Below are positions 24,368 to 32,779 of a stretch of 53,354 bases of DNA, piece by piece. The stretch lies in the NCBI GenBank assembly GCA_015232555.1, contig JADFZJ010000028.1:1-53354 (forward strand), given 5' to 3'. The DNA is from Desulfamplus sp. GTDB taxonomy: Bacteria; Desulfobacterota; Desulfobacteria; Desulfobacterales; Desulfobacteraceae. The number at the start of each line of letters is the position of its first letter. The first letter of the stretch is position 1. The notes under the pieces were generated by a model. It was given only the letters and a program-made list of their open reading frames with translations. It searched no databases and was not told the DNA's origin. The position numbers were made by a program, and so were the translations under genes.

Positions 24368-27300
24368 ATGATAAAAATTGAAAAATCTACAGAGTATATA
24401 AAAAAACGAGTTAGTAAAAAAAATGGCAGAGAGGATATAGGTAGATTCAAAAAATCATTTCAACTTCATCAACGCCTTAAGAGCGAATATCTTCTATCGC
24501 CTGTAGATATATATGAAGAGAAAAATGAGCTTATAATGGAATTTTTACCATTTGGTTCAGCTTCTCTTGATGATCTCAATTTTATTAAATCTCTAACTAT
24601 TGAGGAAAAACTTGATATTGCAATAAACGCCACAACTGCTCTTGCATTTCTTCACCATAATAAAATTGTATATAACGAAATCTCTCCAAAGGCTTTTCTG
24701 TATGACAAAAAAAGTGGCAGTATAAAATTTGCAGGTCTTGAGCGTGCTGTTCCATTTGGTGAAAAGCAAAAAACATGGGACTATTCCCGACTTGAAACAG
24801 AAAGGGCATGCTGTATTGCTCCAGAACAGAGCGGCAGGGTGGAAGAGTGGATCGATTTCCGCTCTGATATCTACTCTCTTGGCATTACCCTATACTTTCT
24901 TTTTAGCAGCGGCAGATATCCATTTGAAAATGAAGATGTAATGGCTTTGATACATGCTCATATTGCCCAAATTCCTGAGCCTCTCCATGAGCTTATTAAT
25001 GGTTTATCCCATTGTAACACACCTTCCTCTATCTCTTCTGACAAATCAGATGTCTCTTATGATTCAGCAAGTTTTCCAATCATGTTGAGCAAAATTGTGG
25101 AAAAGCTCTTGCAGAAAAACAAGGCGGAGCGGTACCAAAGCTGTGAAGGTGTTCTTGCTGATTTAAAGCAGTGTCGTCACACACTTAGAGATAGAGGAGA
25201 TATTCCTCATTTTCCTGTTGGCATGTATGATTACACAGCTCAGTTGAGTCTATCTAAAGTTTTCTTAGGCAGAGAAAAAGAGCGAGAACAGCTTATTGAG
25301 ATATTTTCTGCCTTAAAAGAACACGGAAAACAGGAGCTTGTTTTTATTACTGGATATGCAGGTATTGGGAAATCTGTATTGGTTCAGAACTTTAAAGAGC
25401 ATATAGAGAGAGAGGAGGCATTTTTTATCAGAGGAAAGTTTGAGATGTTAAAAACATCTGTTCCTTATTATGGATTTATGCAGGCTTTAGAGCAGATAGT
25501 TGAACAGATACTCTGCAAAGATGATGCTTATGTTAAGTGGGTTAAAATGAGGCTTTTTCAAAATGTTGGTGCTAATATTGCTATTATCTGTGAGTTTATT
25601 CCAAAACTGTCTATAATTGTTGGAGAACTCTCTTCGCTTCCTTCACTGCCTCCAACTGAGACCAAAAACCGTTTTAACTTAACTTTTTTATCTTTTGTAA
25701 AAACAATCTGTTCACTTGGGCATCAGATTGTGCTTTTTTTAGATGATCTACAATGGGCAGATACGGCGGCTATAAATCTTATTAAAAACATTGTAGAAGA
25801 TACCCAAATTCGCCATCTGATGATGATTCTCGTATATCGTGACAACGAGATCGGCATGGCACATCCCCTTGCTATGATGATAAAAGAGCTGGCATCCTTT
25901 CATAGCATTGCTCTTAAATCGCTCTCTTTACAGCATGTCAACTCTCTGATTGCTGCAACTCTTAATTTATCGTTTGAGACAGCGTATCCCCTTGCACGGG
26001 CAGTTATGGCAAAAACTCTTGGCAATCCTTTTTTTACCCGTGAATTTCTAAAGAACCTGCACCATCAGAAACTGCTTATTTTTGACCATGATCAAGGTAA
26101 ATGGATATGGAATCTTGATGAGATAAGAGCACAAAATATAAGTGAGAATGTAGTTGATCTTGTGCTTGACAGGCTCAAGCACCTTCCTCAGGAGTGTGCC
26201 CGTCTATTATGTTTTGCATCATGCATTGGAAACGTGTTTGGAGATATGGAGATGCACGGAATTTTTAATGAACCACGTGAAACTTTCCATGACCGACTCT
26301 ATCCTGCAATTGAGGCAGAACTTATTATTGTAACATCTCCAAGAAGCGGAGAAGAGACAAGCTGCTACTGCTTTTCTCACGATAGAATCCAGCAAGCAGC
26401 ATCAATGCTCTTTACTGGCGATGAGATTGCTAAGGTGCATCTCAGAATCGGAAGGTGGTATGCAAAGATGTCCAAGCATGACACCATGCTTGAACATACA
26501 TTTAAAATTGTTGATCATCTTAACAGGGCAACTAACCTTATTAATGATGATGAAACAATTATGATGCTTGCACAAGATAATTACAAGGCAGCTATTCAGG
26601 CAAAATCTTCCACAGCATACAACATTGCTATTTTATATTTGGAAAAGACCTTATACCTTCTTGAAAAAAAAGTTTTTTCTATAGTGCAAGACCCATTGCT
26701 CTATATTGAGAGCATGATTGAACTTACAGAGCTGAAATATCTCACTTTTGATTTTGCAGGCGGAGATGAATGCTATGGAAAAACAATGGAATTTATTAAT
26801 GCCCGATGCCACAGAACTGAATCTCTTATACACAGACAGATGCCCTTTAAGATAAAACTTTATCAAATTCTTATACATTCATGGATCGCACTTAACAGAA
26901 TGGATGATGCTCTGTTAAAAGGTGTTGAGGTATTAAGAGAGCTTGGCATAGAACTTCCTTCAGAAGATAACCCTTTTGTATATTATCCTGCCCTTGAAAA
27001 GATGTATGATATATCAAAAGTATCTGATCTTCTTGAGCTGCCTATTATGACAGATGAGATATCTCTGCTTGCACTTGATATTATCAATGCTGTCATGTCT
27101 CCTGCATATATGGTCTCGCCTAAATATTATCCTAAAATCTGCTATGTTGCAGTAAAGCTTTGCATTGAAAAAGGGAATTGTGCCGCAGCTACACATGTAT
27201 ATGCGTTTCACAGTCTGCTTCTGTGCGGTGTAATGTCACGATACAGGGAAGGAATTGATTTTGCACGGCTTGCCCAGACTCTTACTGGAAAGTTTGATGC

Positions 27301-30052
27301 CAAGTCATATATGGCAAGAGTAGAGATGATAGCCAACGCCTGCGTTGCTCACTGGAATGCACCAGTTGAAGAGACTCTCATTCCTCTTAAGAATGCAGTA
27401 ACAACGGGTTTAGAATATGGAGATATTGAACACGCATGTTATTCTGCCATGTATTACTGTATCTACTCGTTTCTAAGAGGCACCCCTTTAGATGAGGTTA
27501 AACAGGAGTGTGCCTACTATTATGACATGACCCATGAATTAAGGCAGCAGTTTCAGACCGTCTATATTGATATATGGCAGCAATGTATCAACAATCTTAT
27601 AGTTGTCTCTGATGATCCTCTGCTTTTTTATGGAGATGCTGCCCGTGAAAAGGCTCTCTTAAATACCCTTACTGAAGCTAACAATGTATCATCTCTCTAC
27701 TCATTTTTTCTTACAAAAGCAATTCTTGCAACTCTATTTAATATACCTCAGCAGGCACTTGAGATGATTCAAGAGGCAGGAAATTATAAAATGGGAGTTG
27801 CAAGCCTCTACCATGAACGGGAATACCATATTTATGAATCTGTAATTTTTTATCTTAACCTGCAAGCTATAAATAAGCCTGACAGCCAGCAGTTTGATGG
27901 ATTGATAGATGGTCAGATTGTTCTTGATCTTCTTGAAAACAACTACCAGTATTTTGAGAAACTCTCTCATACAGCATTAGACAACAATCTTTGCTGTATG
28001 CACCTTATTGATGCACTGATAAAGAGTGTTAATGATGATCCTGAAACATGGAACGCTTTTAAACGTGCAATGGCAAGTGCACAAGATTCAGGCTTTACCC
28101 ATATTGCTGTAATTGCCTTTGATCTTGGGGTTAGGTATTTATATAAACTTGAGCAGAAAGATTTTGCCTTATTTTATGCAAGAAAAGCTATTGAGACTCT
28201 ACAGGCATGGGGAGCAGCAGCAGTTGTATATTCATTTGTAAGCCGTTATCCTGAATGCTTTAATTTAGACTTTAAAACACCTGATATTATTGATAAGACA
28301 AGCAGTATTAGCACTGTAGAGCCTTTTCTAACGTCAGAAGACAAATCTAAAGTTTATCCTTACAGACTTGACAATTTAACGCATCCCGATGGAGGCGTTA
28401 GATACTCTTTTGCAAGTGCTGGTTACAGTTTTGATTTGGCGTCTGTTCTAAAAGCCTCTCATGCAATTGCAGAAGAGCGTAGACTTGAGACTCTGCTTGG
28501 CAAGATAATGGATATCATCAACCAGAATTCAGGTTCTCAGCGAGGTATTCTTCTTTTGAAAAAAGGCAGTGAGCTGACCATTGAAGCTCAAAGTGGTGTG
28601 ATAGAACATACTGGAGTTGGAGTTAAAAAAAATCAGAAGGACTCGGAATCGATCTTAGATTATCAAGACTCTATCGGTAGAACGGTAAAAATGAGCTATC
28701 CAGAATCTGTTGTAAATTATGTCCAGCATACACTTTCTCCCCTTATGCTGAATATGCCGTCTGCTCAAAAAGAGTTCGCCCGCGATCCATATATTGCGAG
28801 GGTCAACCCGCAATCCTTGCTCTCTCTACCGATTGTTTACAAGGGTGGGCTTCTTGGCATTTTATATTTAGAAAACCGCAATATCCAGAATGTATATTCA
28901 GATGAACGTATTGAAATTTTAAAACTTCTCTCAAATCAAGCTGCTATCTCAATTGTCCATGCCCGACTTTATCAGCAGGTAGTTGATCATGCTGCACTTT
29001 TAGAAAAAAGGGTGGAGGAGCGGACATCAGAACTTAATCGCTCCAATGAAACTCTTAAACAGACGCTTGATGATCTTCATGCGGCTCAGGCACATTTAAT
29101 TCAGCAAGAAAAAATGGCTGCATTAGGTCAGCTTGTTGCAGGCGTTGCCCATGAGATTAACACTCCACTTGGTGCTATAAATACCAGTGCTGGCAATATC
29201 GGTCGAGCTATTGTTGATTGTTTAGCACGCCTTCCATCGTTGTATCGTATTTTATCTCCCGCACAGGAGGAGATTTTTAATGAGCTTATTGATAAAATTG
29301 AAAAAAACAATCAGCTTCTTACAAGTCGTGAAGAGAGGCAGGCAGCACGTAAAGTTGCACAAGAGTTAAGCAAAGCAGGTATTGAAGATAGCAAAGAGAT
29401 GGCATCTTTGTTTGTTCAGTTGAGGATTTATGACAATCCATTAAGGCTCAAACCTCTTTTGGAGCATCAGCAGAAGAGCTTTATTTTTAATATGGCTTAC
29501 CAGATTGCAACCATTATCTCTAACAGCAGAAATATCCATACAGCCGTAGAGAGAGCCTCTAAAATTGTCTTTGCACTCAAGTCGTTTGCCCATTTTGATC
29601 GTCATGGAGTAAAGATTGAGGCAGATATTAAAGATGGATTAGAATCGGTGTTGACAATTTATCACAATCAAATTAAGCAGGGAATTGAGTTAATTAGAGA
29701 CTATGGAGAGATTCCGAAAATATTATGTTATCCAGACGAACTAAATCAGGTATGGATAAACCTGATTCATAACGCACTTCAGGCAATGCAATATAAAGGA
29801 ACTTTAACAGCAGGTCTTGAACAAATAGATAACTCTGTGCTGGTAACCATTAAAGACTCTGGCTGCGGGATTCCAGTTGCGATTCAGCACAGAATTTTTG
29901 AGCCTTTTTTCACCACAAAACCTGCTGGTGAAGGAAGCGGACTTGGACTTGATATTGTCAGAAGAATTATTGAAAAACATGAAGGGTCTATCACTATAGA
30001 TTCAAAAGAAAATGAAGGCACTGTTTGTAAAGTATTAATTCCAATCGCTTGA
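24368..30052 (+). CDS. Giant hybrid sensor: pseudo-Ser/Thr kinase, AAA ATPase, TPR-like, GAF, histidine kinase
   Basis: A 1,894-aa cytoplasmic protein of the trifunctional PknB-like/AAA/histidine-kinase family. (1) A protein-kinase fold occupies about 1-280, but the catalytic loop reads IVYNEISPKAFLY (HRD replaced by Y102-N103-E104), there is no DFG (IKFAGLERA), and no glycine loop precedes it: a probable pseudokinase. (2) A STAND-type ATPase follows from about 298, with Walker A GYAGIGKS (about 331-338) and Walker B VLFLDDLQWAD (about 455-465). (3) A long helical-repeat region follows (about 680-1330). (4) A GAF domain lies at about 1375-1525 (GILLLKKGSELTIEAQSG...LLSLPIVYKGGLLGILYLEN). (5) A coiled coil leads to an H-box VAHEINTPLG with His1595. 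(6) The HATPase has N1802 in NLIHNALQAM, DSGCGIP, and GEGSGLGLDIV. The histidine kinase looks active. The likely partner is the receiver-GGDEF gene 145 bp downstream. Confidence 0.93.
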   Translation: MIKIEKSTEYIKKRVSKKNGREDIGRFKKSFQLHQRLKSEYLLSPVDIYEEKNELIMEFLPFGSASLDDLNFIKSLTIEEKLDIAINATTALAFLHHNKIVYNEISPKAFLYDKKSGSIKFAGLERAVPFGEKQKTWDYSRLETERACCIAPEQSGRVEEWIDFRSDIYSLGITLYFLFSSGRYPFENEDVMALIHAHIAQIPEPLHELINGLSHCNTPSSISSDKSDVSYDSASFPIMLSKIVEKLLQKNKAERYQSCEGVLADLKQCRHTLRDRGDIPHFPVGMYDYTAQLSLSKVFLGREKEREQLIEIFSALKEHGKQELVFITGYAGIGKSVLVQNFKEHIEREEAFFIRGKFEMLKTSVPYYGFMQALEQIVEQILCKDDAYVKWVKMRLFQNVGANIAIICEFIPKLSIIVGELSSLPSLPPTETKNRFNLTFLSFVKTICSLGHQIVLFLDDLQWADTAAINLIKNIVEDTQIRHLMMILVYRDNEIGMAHPLAMMIKELASFHSIALKSLSLQHVNSLIAATLNLSFETAYPLARAVMAKTLGNPFFTREFLKNLHHQKLLIFDHDQGKWIWNLDEIRAQNISENVVDLVLDRLKHLPQECARLLCFASCIGNVFGDMEMHGIFNEPRETFHDRLYPAIEAELIIVTSPRSGEETSCYCFSHDRIQQAASMLFTGDEIAKVHLRIGRWYAKMSKHDTMLEHTFKIVDHLNRATNLINDDETIMMLAQDNYKAAIQAKSSTAYNIAILYLEKTLYLLEKKVFSIVQDPLLYIESMIELTELKYLTFDFAGGDECYGKTMEFINARCHRTESLIHRQMPFKIKLYQILIHSWIALNRMDDALLKGVEVLRELGIELPSEDNPFVYYPALEKMYDISKVSDLLELPIMTDEISLLALDIINAVMSPAYMVSPKYYPKICYVAVKLCIEKGNCAAATHVYAFHSLLLCGVMSRYREGIDFARLAQTLTGKFDAKSYMARVEMIANACVAHWNAPVEETLIPLKNAVTTGLEYGDIEHACYSAMYYCIYSFLRGTPLDEVKQECAYYYDMTHELRQQFQTVYIDIWQQCINNLIVVSDDPLLFYGDAAREKALLNTLTEANNVSSLYSFFLTKAILATLFNIPQQALEMIQEAGNYKMGVASLYHEREYHIYESVIFYLNLQAINKPDSQQFDGLIDGQIVLDLLENNYQYFEKLSHTALDNNLCCMHLIDALIKSVNDDPETWNAFKRAMASAQDSGFTHIAVIAFDLGVRYLYKLEQKDFALFYARKAIETLQAWGAAAVVYSFVSRYPECFNLDFKTPDIIDKTSSISTVEPFLTSEDKSKVYPYRLDNLTHPDGGVRYSFASAGYSFDLASVLKASHAIAEERRLETLLGKIMDIINQNSGSQRGILLLKKGSELTIEAQSGVIEHTGVGVKKNQKDSESILDYQDSIGRTVKMSYPESVVNYVQHTLSPLMLNMPSAQKEFARDPYIARVNPQSLLSLPIVYKGGLLGILYLENRNIQNVYSDERIEILKLLSNQAAISIVHARLYQQVVDHAALLEKRVEERTSELNRSNETLKQTLDDLHAAQAHLIQQEKMAALGQLVAGVAHEINTPLGAINTSAGNIGRAIVDCLARLPSLYRILSPAQEEIFNELIDKIEKNNQLLTSREERQAARKVAQELSKAGIEDSKEMASLFVQLRIYDNPLRLKPLLEHQQKSFIFNMAYQIATIISNSRNIHTAVERASKIVFALKSFAHFDRHGVKIEADIKDGLESVLTIYHNQIKQGIELIRDYGEIPKILCYPDELNQVWINLIHNALQAMQYKGTLTAGLEQIDNSVLVTIKDSGCGIPVAIQHRIFEPFFTTKPAGEGSGLGLDIVRRIIEKHEGSITIDSKENEGTVCKVLIPIA

Positions 30053-30090
30053 CCGTTAGTTTCTCATCGAACAATCTCTTATATTTTTTG

Positions 30091-30135
30091 TTTTAAGGAA
30101 TTTCAATCAACAACCATTGCAGCGAAACTGCTTAT
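30091..30135 (+). repeat. Dispersed ~45-bp intergenic repeat, copy B
   Basis: AAGGAATTTCAATC...CATTGCAGCGAAACTGCTTAT, lying between the sensor kinase and its receiver-GGDEF partner. The GCAG-CGAAA-CTGC part can form a 4-bp hairpin. It has the same sequence family as the copies at 6549, 32726, 36236, 48376 and 50262. Confidence 0.65.
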
Positions 30136-30197
30136 ATTACAAAACAATACGTTTATAGATGTGATTTTAAGATGAGGTGGTAACTTAGGAGAAAATA

Positions 30198-31235
30198 ATG
30201 AGTAAGAAAGGTGTGATTCTCTTTGTTGATGATGAAAATGTTGTTTTAAATTCACTTAGAACTCTTCTGAACCAGAGATTTGACGGTAAAGTGATGATTG
30301 AAATTGCTGAAAGCGGTGAAGAAGCTCTTGAGATTATTGATGAGATAATTGAAGAAGGCTTAGAACTTCAGGCACTGGTTGCAGATTACATAATGCCAGG
30401 TATGAAGGGTGATGAGCTTTTAGCCAATGTCCATGAGAGGCTGCCTAATGTGCGTAAAATACTCCTTACTGGACAGAGCGATTTGGCAGGGGTTAAGCGG
30501 GCAATTAACGATGCAGCTCTTTATCGTTTTATAGAAAAACCGTGGAGTGATGAAGATTTGCTTCTTACGCTCCAAAACGCTCTTCACGCATACGATCAGG
30601 ATAAAGAGATAGCCAGACAGAATGAAGAGCTAAAACTTGTAAATGAAGAACTCAAGCGTGTTAATGAAGAGCTTATGACCATGAATGAAGAGCTTGAGAA
30701 TATTGTAAACCAGAGAACTCAAGAGCTTAGGGATAAAAATAGGGAACTTGGAATCCTTGCTGTTACAGATCGTTTAACAGGAATATGTAATCGTCTAAAA
30801 CTTGATGAGGTGTTTGAGCATGAGCTTGATAGAACAGTGCGGTATGAGCTTGATTTTGCAGTGATAATTTTGGATATTGACCACTTTAAGAGGGTTAATG
30901 ATAGTTACGGGCATCAGGTTGGCGATGCAGTTCTTGTAGAGATATCCCATATTCTGATGAAGCATCTAAGAAAAGTGGATGTACCTGGAAGGTGGGGGGG
31001 AGAGGAGTTTTTAATTATCTGCCCCGAAACCAATGGAGAGAGTGCTTTTTTGATAGCAGAAAAACTTCGTACAGCTATTGACTCATTCTCTTTTACTGTC
31101 GTAGGGCATACAACTGCAAGTTTTGGTGTTACATCATATCGCAAAGGCGATGATGTAAAAGATATGATGTCCCGTGCAGATGCAGCTCTTTATAAAGCAA
31201 AAGAGAGGGGGCGTAACAGCGTTATAAAGTTCTGA
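30198..31235 (+). CDS. Response regulator with diguanylate cyclase (GGDEF) output
   Basis: A 345-aa cytoplasmic protein that makes cyclic di-GMP from two GTP when its receiver is activated. The receiver (about 5-125) keeps all key residues: D11-D12 in FVDDEN, acceptor D63 in VADYIMPGMKG, Thr in LLTGQSD, Lys in FIEKPW. A Glu/Asn-rich coiled coil (about 135-180, repeats of NEEL) transmits the signal to the GGDEF domain (about 185-345). The active site is GGEEF, with an upstream RKVD at RxxD spacing consistent with a c-di-GMP inhibitory I-site, and the domain closes with ADAALYKAKERGRN. The ribosome-binding site is AGGAG. Adjacent to the giant histidine kinase and in the same direction, it is very likely its cognate output. 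Confidence 0.95.
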   Translation: MSKKGVILFVDDENVVLNSLRTLLNQRFDGKVMIEIAESGEEALEIIDEIIEEGLELQALVADYIMPGMKGDELLANVHERLPNVRKILLTGQSDLAGVKRAINDAALYRFIEKPWSDEDLLLTLQNALHAYDQDKEIARQNEELKLVNEELKRVNEELMTMNEELENIVNQRTQELRDKNRELGILAVTDRLTGICNRLKLDEVFEHELDRTVRYELDFAVIILDIDHFKRVNDSYGHQVGDAVLVEISHILMKHLRKVDVPGRWGGEEFLIICPETNGESAFLIAEKLRTAIDSFSFTVVGHTTASFGVTSYRKGDDVKDMMSRADAALYKAKERGRNSVIKF

Positions 31236-31324
31236 CGGTGACTTGCTCTCGGCAATAAATGTCCGAGCATCTATACGGTTTTAATCTTAATATAATGAGT
31301 TATTACAGGAGGATTTAATCAATT

Positions 31325-31987
31325 ATGCCACTTATTGATCTATTAAAAAAACGCACCTCTATTCGTGCCTTTTCGGATAAACCAGTTCCCCAAGAAACCA
31401 TGAATCAAATATTTAGAGATGCCCAATTGTCTCCGTCAAACTGTAATGTGCAGCCATGGCAGATATATGTTGTGTCAGGAGCAGAAAAAGATGTTTTAAA
31501 AGAGAAGCTGGTTAAAGCTGTAATGAGCGGTAAAGAACCTAATCCTGATTTTGACTGGAAGATAAGCTATAAGGGAGTTCATCGTGAGCGTCAGTTTGGC
31601 TCTGCAAATGCTCTTTATAGCTCAATGGGTATTGAAAGAGGTGATAAACTTGCAAGAATGGCTGCTATGCTTAGGAACTGGGCATTTTTTGATGCTCCTC
31701 ACGCTCTTTTTTTTACAATGGAAAAATATTTGAACATCATGGGGGCTGTTGATATTGGTATTTATTCCCAAACCCTGACTTTATTGATGACTGAGCATGG
31801 TATTTCAAGCTGTCTTCAAGGTGCTTTGGGGCAATTTCCTGATCCTGTGAGGGAGTTTTTCAATATTCCAGAAGAACGCGGTATTCTCTTTGGCATGTCA
31901 TTTGGGTATGCAGATGAAACAGCATCAGTAAATACAACACGAACTGAAAGAGAGCTTGTAGAAAATTCAGTGTTATTCAGAGGATAA
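31325..31987 (+). CDS. Nitroreductase-family FMN oxidoreductase
   Basis: A 220-aa flavoprotein of the nitroreductase superfamily. FMN-binding landmarks are RTSIRAFSDKPVP near the N-terminus, LSPSNCNVQPWQIYVV (about 36-52), and the C-terminal ISSCLQGALGQFPDPVREFFNIPEERGILFGMSFGYADE. It transfers electrons from NAD(P)H to a nitro-, quinone- or similar acceptor; the natural substrate cannot be read from sequence. A strong AGGAGG precedes the start. Its stop codon directly abuts the stop of the convergent Cys-cluster gene, with no base between. Confidence 0.9.
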   Translation: MPLIDLLKKRTSIRAFSDKPVPQETMNQIFRDAQLSPSNCNVQPWQIYVVSGAEKDVLKEKLVKAVMSGKEPNPDFDWKISYKGVHRERQFGSANALYSSMGIERGDKLARMAAMLRNWAFFDAPHALFFTMEKYLNIMGAVDIGIYSQTLTLLMTEHGISSCLQGALGQFPDPVREFFNIPEERGILFGMSFGYADETASVNTTRTERELVENSVLFRG

Positions 31988-32362
31988 TTAAAAATCAATG
32001 AGCTTCTGAACGCCTGGACACTCATTAATTAACTGCTCTGTATGTCTCTTAAAGTGCTCCCAGAATGGAAAAGTACGGCATTGAAGAGGTCTTACCGAAT
32101 AGATCGAACATCTATTGGCACTGTTAAGAAAAATACAGCGGTAGTCTTTGTCGTCAACACATTCACGGATGGAATATCGGTTGCCTCTTTTCTCAAAAAA
32201 CTTGTTGATTCCGTCAATCTGATTTATCTCCAAGATATGGCATATATTGCGTATGTCAGCAGAATTAACCCATATATTGCCAGAGCTTCCTTTGCAACAT
32301 GCAGCTAAACATGAAATGCAAGCTGCATGATTAAACTCAAAGGGAAAGTTATCTTTTATCAT
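31988..32362 (-). CDS. YkgJ-family cysteine cluster protein
   Basis: A 124-aa protein with the zinc- or iron-binding cysteine pattern of the YkgJ/CxxCxxxCC family: CISCLAACC at about residues 16-24, then a spaced Cys in YRCIFLNSANRCSIYSVRPLQCRTFPFWE, the family's second signature (C-x-Y-x-x-R-P-x-x-C-R-x-F-P). These proteins probably bind an Fe-S cluster or zinc; some neighbour methyltransferases or oxidoreductases. No signal peptide. The ribosome-binding site is weak. The gene is convergent with the nitroreductase with zero intergenic bases. Confidence 0.88.
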   Translation of the reverse strand: MIKDNFPFEFNHAACISCLAACCKGSSGNIWVNSADIRNICHILEINQIDGINKFFEKRGNRYSIRECVDDKDYRCIFLNSANRCSIYSVRPLQCRTFPFWEHFKRHTEQLINECPGVQKLIDF

Positions 32363-32390
32363 TATAAGCAGAGCCTCTTAGTGACTATTC

Positions 32391-32582
32391 TTAACCAGCA
32401 TTCAATATATATGAAGTTTCATGAGCAATAGCGTTTTTATGCCCGCTCTCTCCATAAAAGTCTAAAGAGTTGTAATCAGAATTATATTTTACAGTGCAGT
32501 TATATTTAGTTGCATAGCTGTTCATAATTTTTGCCAATACTTCTAATGTTGTGTTATTATGACTAATTATTAATTTGTCCAT
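32391..32582 (-). CDS. Small hypothetical protein
   Basis: A 63-aa protein with a very good ribosome-binding site (AGGAGG, 7 nt before the ATG), which is the main reason to call it. It is soluble, with a beta-alpha pattern (KLIISHNNTTLEVLAKIMNSYA, then KYNCTVKYNSDYNSLDFYG). It contains one cysteine and several His/Asn/Tyr residues. No family is recognised. It is 28 bp upstream of the YkgJ-family gene on the same strand and probably co-transcribed with it. Confidence 0.65.
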   Translation of the reverse strand: MDKLIISHNNTTLEVLAKIMNSYATKYNCTVKYNSDYNSLDFYGESGHKNAIAHETSYILNAG

Positions 32583-32725
32583 AATTAAGCCTCCTATCTC
32601 TTTATTTATATAGTTACAAAGATTTTATGTGTATGGTTACAAAAAATAAAATCTACTTTATGATAAAATTAAATGCAGTATATGTGCCACATAATTATAT
32701 TATCGGAAAAAATAACAATATATAA

Positions 32726-32776
32726 AGTAGGCTAATTGTGCCGTAACTATTTTTAGATTGAATTCCTGAATAATAA
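32726..32776 (-). repeat. Dispersed ~45-bp intergenic repeat, copy F (diverged)
   Basis: The plus strand reads GCCGTAACTATTTTTAGATTGAATTCCTGAATAATAA, aligning with copy A over about 35 positions. It ends 3 nt before the adenylate cyclase start codon, in the same orientation relative to the gene as copies A and E. Confidence 0.5.
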
Positions 32777-32779
32777 AAA

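Noticed and set aside
31236-31275. GCTCTCGG...CCGAGC hairpin after the GGDEF gene
   Set aside because: It needs a 2-nt bulge and has no adjacent T tract, so it is not listed as a terminator.
32042-32308. 88-codon frame antisense to the YkgJ-family gene
   Set aside because: The minus-strand frame carries the conserved Cys signatures; the antisense frame has none.
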